39,203 bases of DNA from Acetobacteraceae bacterium (GCA_027482245.1 JAIXWG010000018.1:1-39203); one strand, 5' to 3'. Shown: positions 24,892 to 33,370, counted from the first letter of the stretch. Made by a program: numbers and translations. Notes: generated by a model not told the origin, from the letters alone.

Positions 24892-26120
24892 CGGCGCATT
24901 ACGACGATCGGGAGACGCGCAGCGCCGAGGCGCGGGACGAAGCGCTGAAGGCGGCGCTGCCGCGGCTGCTGGCTTATGCGAAGGCTGGCTCGCCGGCCTA
25001 TGCGACGCCCCTGGCCGATGTCGATCCCGGTGCCGTCACCGATCGCGCTGCCCTTGCGGCGCTTCCCGTCACGCGCAAATCCGCCCTGATCGAGGCTCAA
25101 TCCGCATCGCCGCCGCTGGGCGGCTTCACGACACGCCCGCTCGGCGCGCTGCCCCGTGTCTTTGCCTCTCCAGGGCCGATCCACGAACCGCAACCGGAAG
25201 GGCGCGACCCCTGGCGCTTCGCCCGCGCGCTGCACGCCACCGGGCTTCGGGCAGGCCAGCTGCTGCACAACTGCTTCGCCTACCACTTCACGCCGGCCGG
25301 CATGATGCTGGAGGAAGGCGCGCGGGCGCTGGGCTGCCCCGTCTTCCCCGCCGGCCCCGGCAACACCGAAAGCCAGGCGCGTGCGGCGGAGCATCTGCAC
25401 CCCACCTGCTACGCCGGCACACCAGACTTTCTCAAATCGATCCTGGAGGCCGGTGATGCGCTCGGCCTCGATCTCTCCTCGCTCACGATCGGCCACGTCA
25501 CGGGCGGCGCCTACCTGCCCGCGCTGCGCCGCTTCTACGCCGATCGCGGCATGACCGTCCTGCAGAGCTACGGCACCGCCGATCTCGGCCTCGTCGCCTA
25601 TGAATCGGAGGCGCGTGACGGGCTGATCGTCGATGAGGACGTGCTCCTGGAGATCGTGCGTCCCGGCACGGGCGACCCGGTGCCGGAGGGGGAGGTCGGC
25701 GAGATCCTCGTCACCACCTTCAACGAGACCTATCCGCTGATCCGCTTCGCCACCGGCGACCTCTCCGCGGTGCTGCCCGGCGCCTCGCCCTGCGGTCGCA
25801 CCAACATGCGCATCAAGGGCTGGATGGGCCGGGCCGACCAGGCCGCCAAGGTGCGCGGCATGTTCGTGCGGCCGGAACAGGTGGCGGCGGTGATGCGTGA
25901 CCATCCGGGCCTCGGTCGCGCGCGCCTTGTCATCGGGCTGGCAGAGACGCGGGACACGATGGTGCTGCGCGTGGAAAGCCCGGTGCGCGATGCCTCGCTG
26001 GTGGAAAGCCTGACGCGCAGCCTGCAGGGCCATACGCGGCTGCGGGGCGCTGTCGAACTGCTCGAACCCGGTGCCCTGCCGAACGACGGCAAGGTGATCG
26101 ACGACACGCGCCCGGCATGA
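24888..26120 (+). CDS. Phenylacetate-CoA ligase-like protein with divergent ATP motif
   Basis: A 410-residue ANL-superfamily protein resembling phenylacetate-CoA ligase (PaaK). PaaK-like landmarks: KSALIEAQ near the N-terminus, a HNCFAYHFTPAGMMLEEG segment, LQSYGTADLG, GEILVTTFNETYPLIRFATGDL, and the C-terminal MRIKGWMGRADQAAKVRG MFV. The expected Ser/Thr/Gly-rich ATP loop (SSGTTGxP) is replaced by FASPGPIHEP at 92-101, so adenylation chemistry may be altered. I chose GTG at 24888, which overlaps the LivF stop as GTGA, over GTG at 24882 two codons upstream. Its stop overlaps the next ATG. With two other ligases in the same operon it may activate an aromatic or related acid, or serve a non-catalytic role. 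Confidence 0.82.
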   Translation: MTAHYDDRETRSAEARDEALKAALPRLLAYAKAGSPAYATPLADVDPGAVTDRAALAALPVTRKSALIEAQSASPPLGGFTTRPLGALPRVFASPGPIHEPQPEGRDPWRFARALHATGLRAGQLLHNCFAYHFTPAGMMLEEGARALGCPVFPAGPGNTESQARAAEHLHPTCYAGTPDFLKSILEAGDALGLDLSSLTIGHVTGGAYLPALRRFYADRGMTVLQSYGTADLGLVAYESEARDGLIVDEDVLLEIVRPGTGDPVPEGEVGEILVTTFNETYPLIRFATGDLSAVLPGASPCGRTNMRIKGWMGRADQAAKVRGMFVRPEQVAAVMRDHPGLGRARLVIGLAETRDTMVLRVESPVRDASLVESLTRSLQGHTRLRGAVELLEPGALPNDGKVIDDTRPA

Positions 26121-27727
26121 CCGCGCTGCTGCCGCCTGGCGACAGCTACGACGCCATCCGCGCCGCCTTCCGCTGGCACATCCCCGCACGCTGCAACATG
26201 GCGGCAGAGGTCTGCGACCGTTGGGCCGATGGCAGCGGCCGGTTGGCGATGCTGGAGGTTTCGGCCGATGGCACCACGGACCGCATCGGTTTCGACGATC
26301 TGGCGCGACGCTCACGCCAATTGGCGAACCTGTTCCTGTCCCTCGGCATCCGGCGTGGGGATCGCATCGGCGTGCTGCTGCCGCAGTGCCAGGAGACGCT
26401 GCTGGCGCATCTCGCGGCGTGGCGCATCGGGGCGATCTCCGTCCCGCTTTTCGTGCTGTTCGGGCAGGAGGCCCTGTCCTATCGCCTGGCGGATTGCGGC
26501 GCCGTCGCGCTGGTGACGGATGGCGAAGGCGCGGCGAAGGTCGCCTCCGTCCGCGCCCGCTTGCCTGCGCTGCACCACGTGCTGGACATCGATGCCTGGC
26601 ACGGCCAGATGGAGCGCGCCAGCGACAGCCATGCCTGCACCGCGACCGGCCCCGACGACCCTGCGCTGATCATCTACACCAGCGGCACCACGGGCAGCCC
26701 CAAGGGCGCGCTGCATGCGCATCGCGTGCTGCGCGGCCATCTGCCGGGGGTGGAGATGCCGCAGGAGCGGTTTCCGCAGCCCGGCGACTGCTTCTGGACG
26801 CCGGCCGACTGGGCGTGGATCGGGGGGCTGCTGGACGTTCTGCTGCCGAGCCTGTTCCACGGTATCCCCGTGGTGGCGCACCGCATGGCGAAGTTCGATC
26901 CCGAATTCGCGCTGCGGTTCATGGCGCAGCACGGCGTGCGTAATGCCTTCCTGCCGCCGACGGCGCTGCGCATGCTGCGCCAGGTGGCGGACCCCGCGCG
27001 CTTCGGCATGAAACTCCGCAGCGTCGGCAGTGGGGGCGAGACTTTGGGCGCGGAGATGCTGGAATGGGGCCGCGGCGCCTTCGGCCTCACCATCAACGAA
27101 TTCTACGGCCAGACCGAATGCAACCTCACCATCGCCTCCTGCGCCGGGATGTTCCCGGTGAAGCCGGGCGCGATCGGCAAGCCGGTGCCTGGGCATGAGG
27201 TCGCGATCCTCGGCACCGATGGCACGGTGCTGCCGCGCGGCGCGGCGGGCACCATCGCCATCCGCGCCCCGGACCCGGTGATGTTCCTCGGCTACTGGAA
27301 CAGGCCGGAGGCGACGGCGGCGAAGTTCGTGGGCGACTGGCTGCTGACGGGCGACCAGGCGGTGATGGACGGGGAGGGCTACGTCACCTTCGTCGGCCGC
27401 GATGACGATGTCATCACCTCCGCCGGCTATCGCATCGGCCCCGGCGAGATCGAGGATTTTCTCCAATCCCACCCCGCCGTCGCCGCGGTCGCGGTGATCG
27501 GCCTGCCGGATGCGCTGCGCACGGAACGTGTCTGCGCCGTGGTGGTGCCGAAGCCCGGCATCGCTGGCGACGAGACGCTGGCGCGCGACATCCAGCGCAG
27601 CGTGGCGACGCGGCTCGCCGGGCACCTGTATCCCCGCCAGGTCGAGTTCGTGGAAGCACTGCCGCAGACGACGACCGGGAAGATCATGCGCGGCGAATTG
27701 CGACGCCGCTTCGCGACGAAGGACTGA
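26117..27727 (+). CDS. AMP-binding acyl-CoA synthetase (acetyl/medium-chain type)
   Basis: A 536-residue acyl-CoA ligase of the acetyl-CoA-synthetase-like / medium-chain group. Seen: ATP motif TSGTTGSPK at 188-196, a [11 protein letters not shown] segment, EFYGQTECN, the DRFxxY-like hinge [20 protein letters not shown], and the C-terminal catalytic Lys in [12 protein letters not shown]. All core motifs are intact, in contrast to the preceding PaaK-like gene. It overlaps that gene by ATGA and is 5 nt from the acyl-CoA dehydrogenase gene, so a direct ligase-to-dehydrogenase hand-off is plausible. Substrate: a short or branched acid is likely, given isovaleryl-CoA dehydrogenase next door, but not proven. 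Confidence 0.92.
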   Translation: MTALLPPGDSYDAIRAAFRWHIPARCNMAAEVCDRWADGSGRLAMLEVSADGTTDRIGFDDLARRSRQLANLFLSLGIRRGDRIGVLLPQCQETLLAHLAAWRIGAISVPLFVLFGQEALSYRLADCGAVALVTDGEGAAKVASVRARLPALHHVLDIDAWHGQMERASDSHACTATGPDDPALIIYTSGTTGSPKGALHAHRVLRGHLPGVEMPQERFPQPGDCFWTPADWAWIGGLLDVLLPSLFHGIPVVAHRMAKFDPEFALRFMAQHGVRNAFLPPTALRMLRQVADPARFGMKLRSVGSGGETLGAEMLEWGRGAFGLTINEFYGQTECNLTIASCAGMFPVKPGAIGKPVPGHEVAILGTDGTVLPRGAAGTIAIRAPDPVMFLGYWNRPEATAAKFVGDWLLTGDQAVMDGEGYVTFVGRDDDVITSAGYRIGPGEIEDFLQSHPAVAAVAVIGLPDALRTERVCAVVVPKPGIAGDETLARDIQRSVATRLAGHLYPRQVEFVEALPQTTTGKIMRGELRRRFATKD

Positions 27728-27732
27728 CCCCG

Positions 27733-28905
27733 ATGGCCGCTAACCAGCTCCCGCTGCTCGATTTCGACCTGGGTGATGAGGTCGATGCCCTGCGCGACAG
27801 CGTGCGCGCCTTCTCCGACGCGCGTGTCGCACCCATCGCGGCGGAGATCGACCGCACCGATGAATTCCCCCGCTACCTCTGGCCGGAAATGGGCGCGCTC
27901 GGCCTGCACGGCATCACGGTGGAGGAGGAGTATGGCGGAGCGGGGATGGGCTACCTGGCCCATTGCGTCGCCATGGAGGAAGTCAGCCGCGCCAGCGCCT
28001 CCGTCGGTCTTTCCTACGGTGCCCACAGCAATCTCTGCGTCAACCAGATCCGCCGCAACGGGACGGAGGACCAGAAGCGCCGCTACCTGCCGAAGCTCAT
28101 CAGCGGGGAGCATCTGGGCGCTCTGGCGATGAGCGAGCCTTCCGCAGGATCCGACGTCGTCTCCATGAAGCTGCGCGCGGAGAAGCGCGGCGACCGCTGG
28201 GTGCTGAACGGCACCAAGCTCTGGATCACCAATGCGCATTATGCGGAGACGCTCGTCGTCTACGCCAAAACGGATCCCGCGGCGGGGCCCAAGGGCATCA
28301 CCGCCTTCCTGATCGAGCGCGGCTTCAAGGGATTCCGCTCCGCGCAGAAGCTCGACAAGCTCGGCATGCGCGGCAGCCCGACCAGCGAACTGGTCTTCGA
28401 GGATTGCGAGGTGCCGGCGGAGAATGTGCTCGGCGTCGTCGGCGGCGGCGTGCGGGTGCTGATGTCGGGGCTGGATTATGAGCGCGCTGTGCTGGCGGCG
28501 GGGCCGATCGGGATCCTGCAGGCCTGCCTCGACCTCGTCGTGCCATACATCCATGACCGCAAGCAGTTCGGCCAGTCGATCGGGGAGTTCCAGTTCATCC
28601 AGGGCAAGGTCGCGGACATGTACACGCAGCTGAATGCGTGCCGCGCCTATGTCTACGCGGTGGCGCGCGCCTGTGACCGGGGGAAGACCACGCGGAAGGA
28701 TGCGGCGGGCGCCATCCTGTTTGCCGCCGAGGCTGCGACGAAGGCATCGCTCGATGCCATCCAGATCCTCGGCGGCAATGGCTACATCAATGACTACCCC
28801 GCGGGGCGGCTGCTGCGCGACGCCAAGCTCTACGAGATCGGCGCCGGCACCAGCGAGATCAGGCGGCTTCTGATCGGGCGGGAAATCTTCCGCGAAACCG
28901 CCTGA
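27733..28905 (+). CDS. ivd: Isovaleryl-CoA dehydrogenase
   Basis: A 390-residue FAD-dependent acyl-CoA dehydrogenase oxidising isovaleryl-CoA to 3-methylcrotonyl-CoA in leucine degradation, passing electrons to ETF. The isovaleryl-type catalytic base is Glu250 in [12 protein letters not shown], the position used by IVD instead of the C-terminal Glu of medium-chain enzymes; at that later place the sequence reads [12 protein letters not shown], as in IVD. Other landmarks: [32 protein letters not shown], and [13 protein letters not shown]. Length is normal. AAGGA about 10 nt before the ATG. Last gene of the operon; the usual partners (methylcrotonyl-CoA carboxylase, HMG-CoA lyase) are not in the window. 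Confidence 0.94.
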   Translation: MAANQLPLLDFDLGDEVDALRDSVRAFSDARVAPIAAEIDRTDEFPRYLWPEMGALGLHGITVEEEYGGAGMGYLAHCVAMEEVSRASASVGLSYGAHSNLCVNQIRRNGTEDQKRRYLPKLISGEHLGALAMSEPSAGSDVVSMKLRAEKRGDRWVLNGTKLWITNAHYAETLVVYAKTDPAAGPKGITAFLIERGFKGFRSAQKLDKLGMRGSPTSELVFEDCEVPAENVLGVVGGGVRVLMSGLDYERAVLAAGPIGILQACLDLVVPYIHDRKQFGQSIGEFQFIQGKVADMYTQLNACRAYVYAVARACDRGKTTRKDAAGAILFAAEAATKASLDAIQILGGNGYINDYPAGRLLRDAKLYEIGAGTSEIRRLLIGREIFRETA

Positions 28906-28911
28906 CCAGGT

Positions 28912-29127
28912 TCAGCGGAAGTAACCGCCGAGGGCCGCGATATCGAAGGCGATCAGCGCGATCAGCGCAATGATCCACGGCCAGTCCTGACGGAACGCCT
29001 CGCCGACCGTGTTGACGTTCGGGCGGCCCATATGGTCGCGATGGTCGGCGACCGGGACATCGGTATCCGTCAGTTCGATGTCGCGGCCGGTCAGCGGAAC
29101 GTGGTTGTCCTGTGTGATACCTGACAT
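28912..29127 (-). CDS. Small single-span membrane protein, 71 aa
   Basis: A 71-residue protein with a polar Asp/Thr-rich N-terminus (MSGITQDNHVPLTGRD) and one C-terminal hydrophobic segment (IIALIALIAFDIAALGGYF), so probably a tail-anchored inner-membrane protein. I do not recognise a family. The start at 29127 is the first that makes a compact protein; the same frame stays open further upstream antisense to the rhodanese gene. It converges on ivd with a 6-nt gap. Codon use fits the genome. Confidence that it is expressed is moderate. Confidence 0.6.
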   Translation of the reverse strand: MSGITQDNHVPLTGRDIELTDTDVPVADHRDHMGRPNVNTVGEAFRQDWPWIIALIALIAFDIAALGGYFR

Positions 29128-29241
29128 GGGTGCTACGGGTCCTCGCAGTGTCCCGGCAGGAAAGGCCGGGGCGCCGGGAAGGTTGCGGCGCGGTGCCGCC
29201 TTGGCCATCCTGCCCGCCTTCACATGAGAGGGAGTGTTCCC
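29128..29241. promoter_or_regulatory. Divergent gap, small membrane protein and rhodanese
   Basis: 114 nt between two divergent starts. The right end carries GGGAG 7 nt before the rhodanese ATG at 29242, which decides that start over the in-frame ATG at 29224. No clear promoter boxes seen. Confidence 0.35.
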
Positions 29242-29658
29242 ATGCCCGGTGTGCCGGATATCAGTCCCCGCGCCACCTTCCAGGCGCTGGCCGAGGATCC
29301 CGACGCGGTGCTGGTCGATGTGCGCACCGATGCCGAATGGAACTTCGTCGGCGTTCCGGACCTTTCCGAGGTCGGCAAGCAGGTCGTGCTGATTCCCTGG
29401 CAGGTCTATCCGACGATGCAGGTCAACGGCGCCTTCGCCGAACATCTCCATCGCGCCGGCGCGACGCCGCTGTCCAAGCTCTACTTCATCTGCCGGTCGG
29501 GCGCTCGCAGCTTGGCGGCGGGGCAGGCGGCGCAGGCCGCGGGCTTTCCGCACGCCTTCAACGTCGCGGATGGGTTCGAAGGCCCGGTGGATACCGAGGG
29601 CCATCGCGGCGGCGTCGCGGGCTGGAAGGCGGATGGCCTGCCGTGGCGGCAGCGATGA
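29242..29658 (+). CDS. Rhodanese-like domain protein
   Basis: A 138-residue single rhodanese domain. Seen: an initial SPRATFQALAEDPDAVLVDVRTDAEW (the VDVRTxxEW start of the fold), and the active-site loop ICRSGARS with the catalytic Cys, then GFPHAFNVADGFEGP. The family transfers sulfane sulfur or senses thiols/oxyanions; this protein has no signal peptide and acts in the cytoplasm. The segment EGHRGGVAGWKADGLPW at the C-terminus is a common ending of this bacterial group. It is coupled by ATGA to the DUF3237 gene downstream. Start set by GGGAG 7 nt upstream of 29242. Confidence 0.9.
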   Translation: MPGVPDISPRATFQALAEDPDAVLVDVRTDAEWNFVGVPDLSEVGKQVVLIPWQVYPTMQVNGAFAEHLHRAGATPLSKLYFICRSGARSLAAGQAAQAAGFPHAFNVADGFEGPVDTEGHRGGVAGWKADGLPWRQR

Positions 29659-30131
29659 GCGGCGCCACGCCCCGCATGGAACTGGCGACGGATTTCCTCT
29701 TCCGGATGGAGATCGCCGTCGCCGCCCCTCAGGTGATCGGTGACATGCCGCTCGGCGATCGTCGAATCGGCCTCATCACCGGCGGGCGCTTCCACGGGCC
29801 GGGCCTGAACGGCGTGGTGCTGCCGGGCGGCGCCGATTGGCTGCTGACGGGTGGCGACGGCGCCACGCGCCTCGATGTCCGCGCCGTGTTGCAGGCGGAT
29901 GACGGACAGGTGATCGGAATCACCTACCAGGGCGTGCGCCACGCACCGCCGGACGTCGCGGCCCGCATGGCGGGCGGTGAGGCCGTGCCGGTTGGCAGCT
30001 ACTACATGCGCACCGCGATCCGGTTCGAGACGGGGCCGGGTCCGCATGAATGGTTGAACCGGCTGCTGGCGGTCGCGGTCGGCCATCGCTTTCCCGACGG
30101 CCCCATCTACGACGTCTACGCCGTCCTATAG
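29655..30131 (+). CDS. DUF3237 family protein
   Basis: A 158-residue protein of the DUF3237 family, function unknown; these are small beta-barrel-like cytoplasmic proteins. Seen: FRMEIAVAAPQVIGD, then IGLITGGRFHGPGLNGVVLPGGADW (the family's conserved Gly-rich core), LDVRAVLQADDGQVIGITYQGVRH, and a C-terminal FETGPGPHEWLNRLLAVAVGHR ending in YDVYAVL. ATG at 29655 overlaps the rhodanese stop (ATGA); the longer open frame upstream is out of frame with rhodanese and not coding. Its last 6 nt overlap the 3' end of the convergent SucC-like gene. Confidence 0.85.
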   Translation: MSGATPRMELATDFLFRMEIAVAAPQVIGDMPLGDRRIGLITGGRFHGPGLNGVVLPGGADWLLTGGDGATRLDVRAVLQADDGQVIGITYQGVRHAPPDVAARMAGGEAVPVGSYYMRTAIRFETGPGPHEWLNRLLAVAVGHRFPDGPIYDVYAVL

Positions 30132-31268
30132 GCGCGGGCCGATCGTCTCCGCCAGGCGGCGGACCAGCGCATGCGGGTCCGCCTCCAGCGCCGTGACGCC
30201 GACGGCGGCGAGGTCCGCCGCCGCACGCTCCATCGAATAGCCCGCGAGCGCCGCGTGGCCGGCGGCGAGGCCGACGAAGAGGGGCTTCGGCGATGGCTTC
30301 TCCCGCAACGCCGCGGCCAGCGCCTCCACGCGGCCCTTGAGGGGGCGTGACGCGAGGGTGGTGTAGAACAGCACGGCATCGATGCCGGGCCGCTCCGCCA
30401 TCTCGAAGGCCGCGGCGAAGCGCTGCGGCGCGGTCTCGGCCGGGCCGCCCTGTGAATTGTCCATGAAGCAGGCGGCGGGGCAGCCCGCATCACCCAGCAG
30501 GTCCAGCATCATCATGCCGAGCCCGGCGCCGGCCGTGACCATGGCGACGCGGCCGCCCGGGATTTCCACCATCTGGAAGCCCTGGTCGCGCGCGCGGCGT
30601 TCCAGCGGCGTCAGCGCCGCTTCCTCCAGCGCGGCGGAAAGGGCGGTGCCGGCGGCGTCGTGGCGGAACGACGCTGCCTCGTCCCGCACGGCCTTACAGT
30701 CGCAGGCGACAAGGCTGCCATCGGCGAGGCGGGCGAGGGGGTTGATCTCCAGGCTCTCCAGATCCTCCGCCACCATTACGCGCGCGAGCCGCACCGCGAG
30801 GCGCGCAAGGCGCGCGGCGATGTCGGGTGCGAAGCGGGTGCGGAGCGCGCGCAACGCCGTGGCGATGGCGCCCGGCGCCTCCGGCAGGATGTGGAAGCGG
30901 AGAGGGGGCGCGCCGGATTCGACCTCCACGCCGCCCTCCGGCGCGCAGAGCACCTCGATCGCCTGGGCGGTGCCGTCGACGCGGAGTGCGAGGAAGATCT
31001 CCTGCGCGATCGCCACGGGCTTCTCCAGCATCAGCGGCGCCGCGGCATCGCCGAGGATGGCGCGAATGATGCGCGCGGTGCCTTGCACGTCGCCTTCCGC
31101 GCGGCGCACCAGGCCCCGCTTGCCGCGGCCGCCTTCCAGCACCTGCGCCTTCACCACGGCGTCGTCGAAGCCCGGCGGCGGCGCGTCCGACGGCATCAGC
31201 ACGGAATCCGGCAAGGCGATGCCGTGGCGGCGGAGCGCCACCTTGCCGTCCCACTCCGTCAACCGCAT
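30126..31268 (-). CDS. SucC-like CoA ligase beta subunit (ATP-grasp)
   Basis: A 380-residue relative of the succinyl-CoA synthetase / malate-CoA ligase beta subunit (SucC is 388). The N-terminal ATP-grasp part is recognisable: MRLTEWDGKVALRRHGI, VVKAQVLEGGRGKRGLV (the Lys and GGRGK nucleotide elements), LEINPLARL and DCKAV. The C-terminal CoA-ligase half keeps TAGAGLGMMMLDLL, equivalent to the NGAGLAMxTMD element, but the following FLDxGGGA and NIFGGIxRCD blocks are changed (FMDNSQGGP; YTTLASRPLKG). It therefore probably has its own substrate. The start at 31268 was chosen because upstream the frame runs antisense through the alpha-like gene. Divergent from its probable partner at 31281, only 12 nt apart. 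GGGGGGCGGAG lies directly before the ATG. Confidence 0.85.
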   Translation of the reverse strand: MRLTEWDGKVALRRHGIALPDSVLMPSDAPPPGFDDAVVKAQVLEGGRGKRGLVRRAEGDVQGTARIIRAILGDAAAPLMLEKPVAIAQEIFLALRVDGTAQAIEVLCAPEGGVEVESGAPPLRFHILPEAPGAIATALRALRTRFAPDIAARLARLAVRLARVMVAEDLESLEINPLARLADGSLVACDCKAVRDEAASFRHDAAGTALSAALEEAALTPLERRARDQGFQMVEIPGGRVAMVTAGAGLGMMMLDLLGDAGCPAACFMDNSQGGPAETAPQRFAAAFEMAERPGIDAVLFYTTLASRPLKGRVEALAAALREKPSPKPLFVGLAAGHAALAGYSMERAAADLAAVGVTALEADPHALVRRLAETIGPRL

Positions 31269-31280
31269 GCTCCGCCCCCC

Positions 31281-32141
31281 ATGACCCCGACCTTCCTGCA
31301 CAGCGCGCCGCAACGCGTCGTCATCGTCAACCCCACGGGACGCTACGCCAGCGCGCAGGTCGCCGCCATGCGGGCGGCGGGCACGCGCGTGGTGGCGGGA
31401 ATTGCGCCTGGGCGTGGCGGCACCATGCAGGATGGGCTGCCGCTGCTGGACGATCTGTCGCAGCTGGATGCGCCTGCCGATGCGGCGGTGCTCTACACGC
31501 CGCCGGATGGCGTGCTGGATGCGGTGCGGGATTGCTGCGCGGCGCGCATCCCGTTGATCGTCGCGGCAGCGGAATACGTGCCGGTGCATGACAGCCTGAA
31601 GGCCGCGGTGGCGGCGCGGGAGGCCGGGTGCTGGCTGGTGGGGCCGAACACGCTGGGGCTCGCCGTGCCGGGACAGACGCTGCTGGGCTCCATCGCGCCG
31701 GAATTCATCACGCCGGGGCGCGTGACGCTGCTGTGCCGCAGCGGGACGCTGACGCTGGCGATCGCGCGGCTGCTGACGGAGGCCGGCATCGGTCAGCGCG
31801 CCGTCATCCACATGGGCGGCGACCTGGTGATCGGCCGCAACCCGCACGAATACCTGGCGGCGCTGGCCGGCGACGACGGCACGGACGCCGTGCTGTATTG
31901 CGGAGAGCTCGGCGGCGACAAGGAATATGCGCTGGCGGAGGCGCTGCCTTCGCTGGGCAAGCCGCTCGTCGCGCTGGTGATGGGGCGCCACGCGCCGGCG
32001 GGCACGCGCATGGGCCATGCCGGCGCGCTGGCGGGGGCGGAGCGGGAGACGGCGGCGGCGAAGCTCGCCGCACTCGCGGCCGCCGGCGCCATCACGGTGG
32101 AGCGGCCGGAACAGGCGATCGAGGCGCTGAAGCGCCTGTAG
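31281..32141 (+). CDS. SucD-like CoA ligase alpha subunit
   Basis: A 286-residue relative of the succinyl-CoA synthetase alpha subunit. The active-site His that is phosphorylated in SucD is present as His246 in MGHAGAL, the same number as in E. coli. Also seen: VVIVNPTGRYASAQ (CoA-binding Rossmann start), AGIAPGRGGT, GPNTLGLAVPGQ (GPNCPG in SucD, the Cys being Thr here), CRSGTLTLAIA, and YCGELGGDKEYA with the conserved Glu. Length is normal (SucD 289). No Shine-Dalgarno precedes the ATG, and its upstream sequence lies inside the divergent beta-like gene, so it may be read from a leaderless message. It ends flush against the convergent hydrolase gene. Confidence 0.87.
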   Translation: MTPTFLHSAPQRVVIVNPTGRYASAQVAAMRAAGTRVVAGIAPGRGGTMQDGLPLLDDLSQLDAPADAAVLYTPPDGVLDAVRDCCAARIPLIVAAAEYVPVHDSLKAAVAAREAGCWLVGPNTLGLAVPGQTLLGSIAPEFITPGRVTLLCRSGTLTLAIARLLTEAGIGQRAVIHMGGDLVIGRNPHEYLAALAGDDGTDAVLYCGELGGDKEYALAEALPSLGKPLVALVMGRHAPAGTRMGHAGALAGAERETAAAKLAALAAAGAITVERPEQAIEALKRL

Positions 32142-32891
32142 TCAGCGCGGCGTGTGGGCGCGCAGGAAGCTCCGCATGTGGCGGATCGCCAGGGGGATTC
32201 GGGCGGGCGGGTCCTTCCAGGGATACAGGCTGACCTGGGCCTGCGGCGCGAGCATCGCCGCTTCCATCGCGACGGCGTAGGGATGCGCGGGGACGTCGTC
32301 GGGCAGGATCATCACCGGCGTCTGGCAGGATGCCACGAAATCGCGGCTTACGGTGAAGACGAAGTCGGGATCAGTTGCATACATGCGCCGCAGGTACTGC
32401 TTCACCTGCTCGATGGTGATGTCGGGGCGGCGCGCGCAAAGCGCCGGGCCCCAGCCCGCCATGTTGTTGTCGTAGAAGAGCGTCGGCTTCTCCGGCCGGA
32501 ATCCGCTGGGCTGCGCCAGGATGGCGGCGGGAATGCGATGCGCCGCGCGCTTCAGCAGGTTCCAGATGAAGGGCCCGCCGATGCAGAAGCCCAGCACCAG
32601 GAAACGATCGATGCCAAGGTGGTCCATCAGCGCCAGCTGGTCGTCGGTATGGGAATCCCAGGGGCGGTCCGGTTCCAGCGGGCCGGATGAACCGCCACCC
32701 TCGGCATTGCGCAGGTCGAGCGTGATGCAGCGGAATTCATCGCTGAATTCGGCCAGCGCGTTGAAGGGGCCCTTCTCCGTCAGGAAGGGGATGGTGGAGT
32801 TCAGGCCGCCGCCCGGAATCATCAGCACGGGGAAGCCGCTGCCGGCTTCCTCGTAATGGATGCGGACGTCGCCGCGGTCGAAGAAGGGCAT
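32142..32891 (-). CDS. Alpha/beta-hydrolase with cysteine nucleophile
   Basis: A 249-residue alpha/beta-hydrolase. The start at 32891 gives MPFFDRGDVRIHYEEAGSG, then the oxyanion turn LMIPGGGLNS. The nucleophile elbow reads LGFCIGG with Cys103 where most members have Ser, as in dienelactone hydrolases. A probable acid lies in ILPDDVPAHP; the catalytic His is less certain (IRHMRSFL). No signal peptide. It starts 5 nt after the SoxG stop on the same strand, so it is the last gene of the sarcosine oxidase operon, and its stop abuts that of the SucD-like gene. Substrate unknown; a role in the same catabolic route as sarcosine oxidase is inferred from position only. Confidence 0.85.
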   Translation of the reverse strand: MPFFDRGDVRIHYEEAGSGFPVLMIPGGGLNSTIPFLTEKGPFNALAEFSDEFRCITLDLRNAEGGGSSGPLEPDRPWDSHTDDQLALMDHLGIDRFLVLGFCIGGPFIWNLLKRAAHRIPAAILAQPSGFRPEKPTLFYDNNMAGWGPALCARRPDITIEQVKQYLRRMYATDPDFVFTVSRDFVASCQTPVMILPDDVPAHPYAVAMEAAMLAPQAQVSLYPWKDPPARIPLAIRHMRSFLRAHTPR

Positions 32892-32896
32892 GGCTC

Positions 32897-33370
32897 TCAA
32901 TCCGTCGGAGCGACCAGCAGGCCGCGGCTGCGGGATGCGGTGACGAGGGTTTCCCACAGCGATTCGCCGTAGGAGCGATAGCAGGCGAGGTTGAAGTCAT
33001 CGCCCTCGCGCCAGATCAGCAGGGGGATATAGGCGCCGATCGTGCTGGCCGCGGCGCCCTCGGGAAAGGCGCTGTCGTGCAGGTCGATCGGCAGGAAGGT
33101 CGCCAGTGCCTCCCGTGCCCGGGGGCCGCCGACGCTGATGATGCGGCGCGCGCCGGTCAGCGCCGTGCAATGCGCGGGCGGCACGTCTGGCGTGGCATCG
33201 CGGGGATGCACCAGCAGCCATTGGCCCGGCGCGGTCCAGATGGCGGTGCCCTGCGGCAGCGCCACCGCGGCGGGGCGATCCGGCAGGCCGGGCAGAAGGT
33301 CCGCGGGACCATGCAGCGCCGTCAGCCCGAAGCGAAGGCGGTCCATGAGCAGCACGCCGATTTCAGCCAC
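32897..33370 (-). CDS. soxG: Sarcosine oxidase gamma subunit
   Basis: A 157-residue SoxG-family protein, the smallest-motif subunit of heterotetrameric sarcosine oxidase. Seen: WTAPGQWLLV, CTALTGARRIISVGGPRAREALATFLPIDLH, FPEGAAASTIGAYIPLLIW and the C-terminal CYRSYGESLWETLVTASR, a block typical of the SoxG/GcvT-like fold. GTG at 33370 overlaps the SoxA stop by 8 nt; an ATG eight codons in (33346) is an alternative. Works with SoxA, SoxB and SoxD. Confidence 0.87.
   Translation of the reverse strand: MAEIGVLLMDRLRFGLTALHGPADLLPGLPDRPAAVALPQGTAIWTAPGQWLLVHPRDATPDVPPAHCTALTGARRIISVGGPRAREALATFLPIDLHDSAFPEGAAASTIGAYIPLLIWREGDDFNLACYRSYGESLWETLVTASRSRGLLVAPTD

Noticed and set aside
31269..32018. 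Extension of the SucC-like frame into a 630-residue alpha/beta fusion
   Set aside because: The extra part is antisense to the SucD-like gene, not homologous to it.
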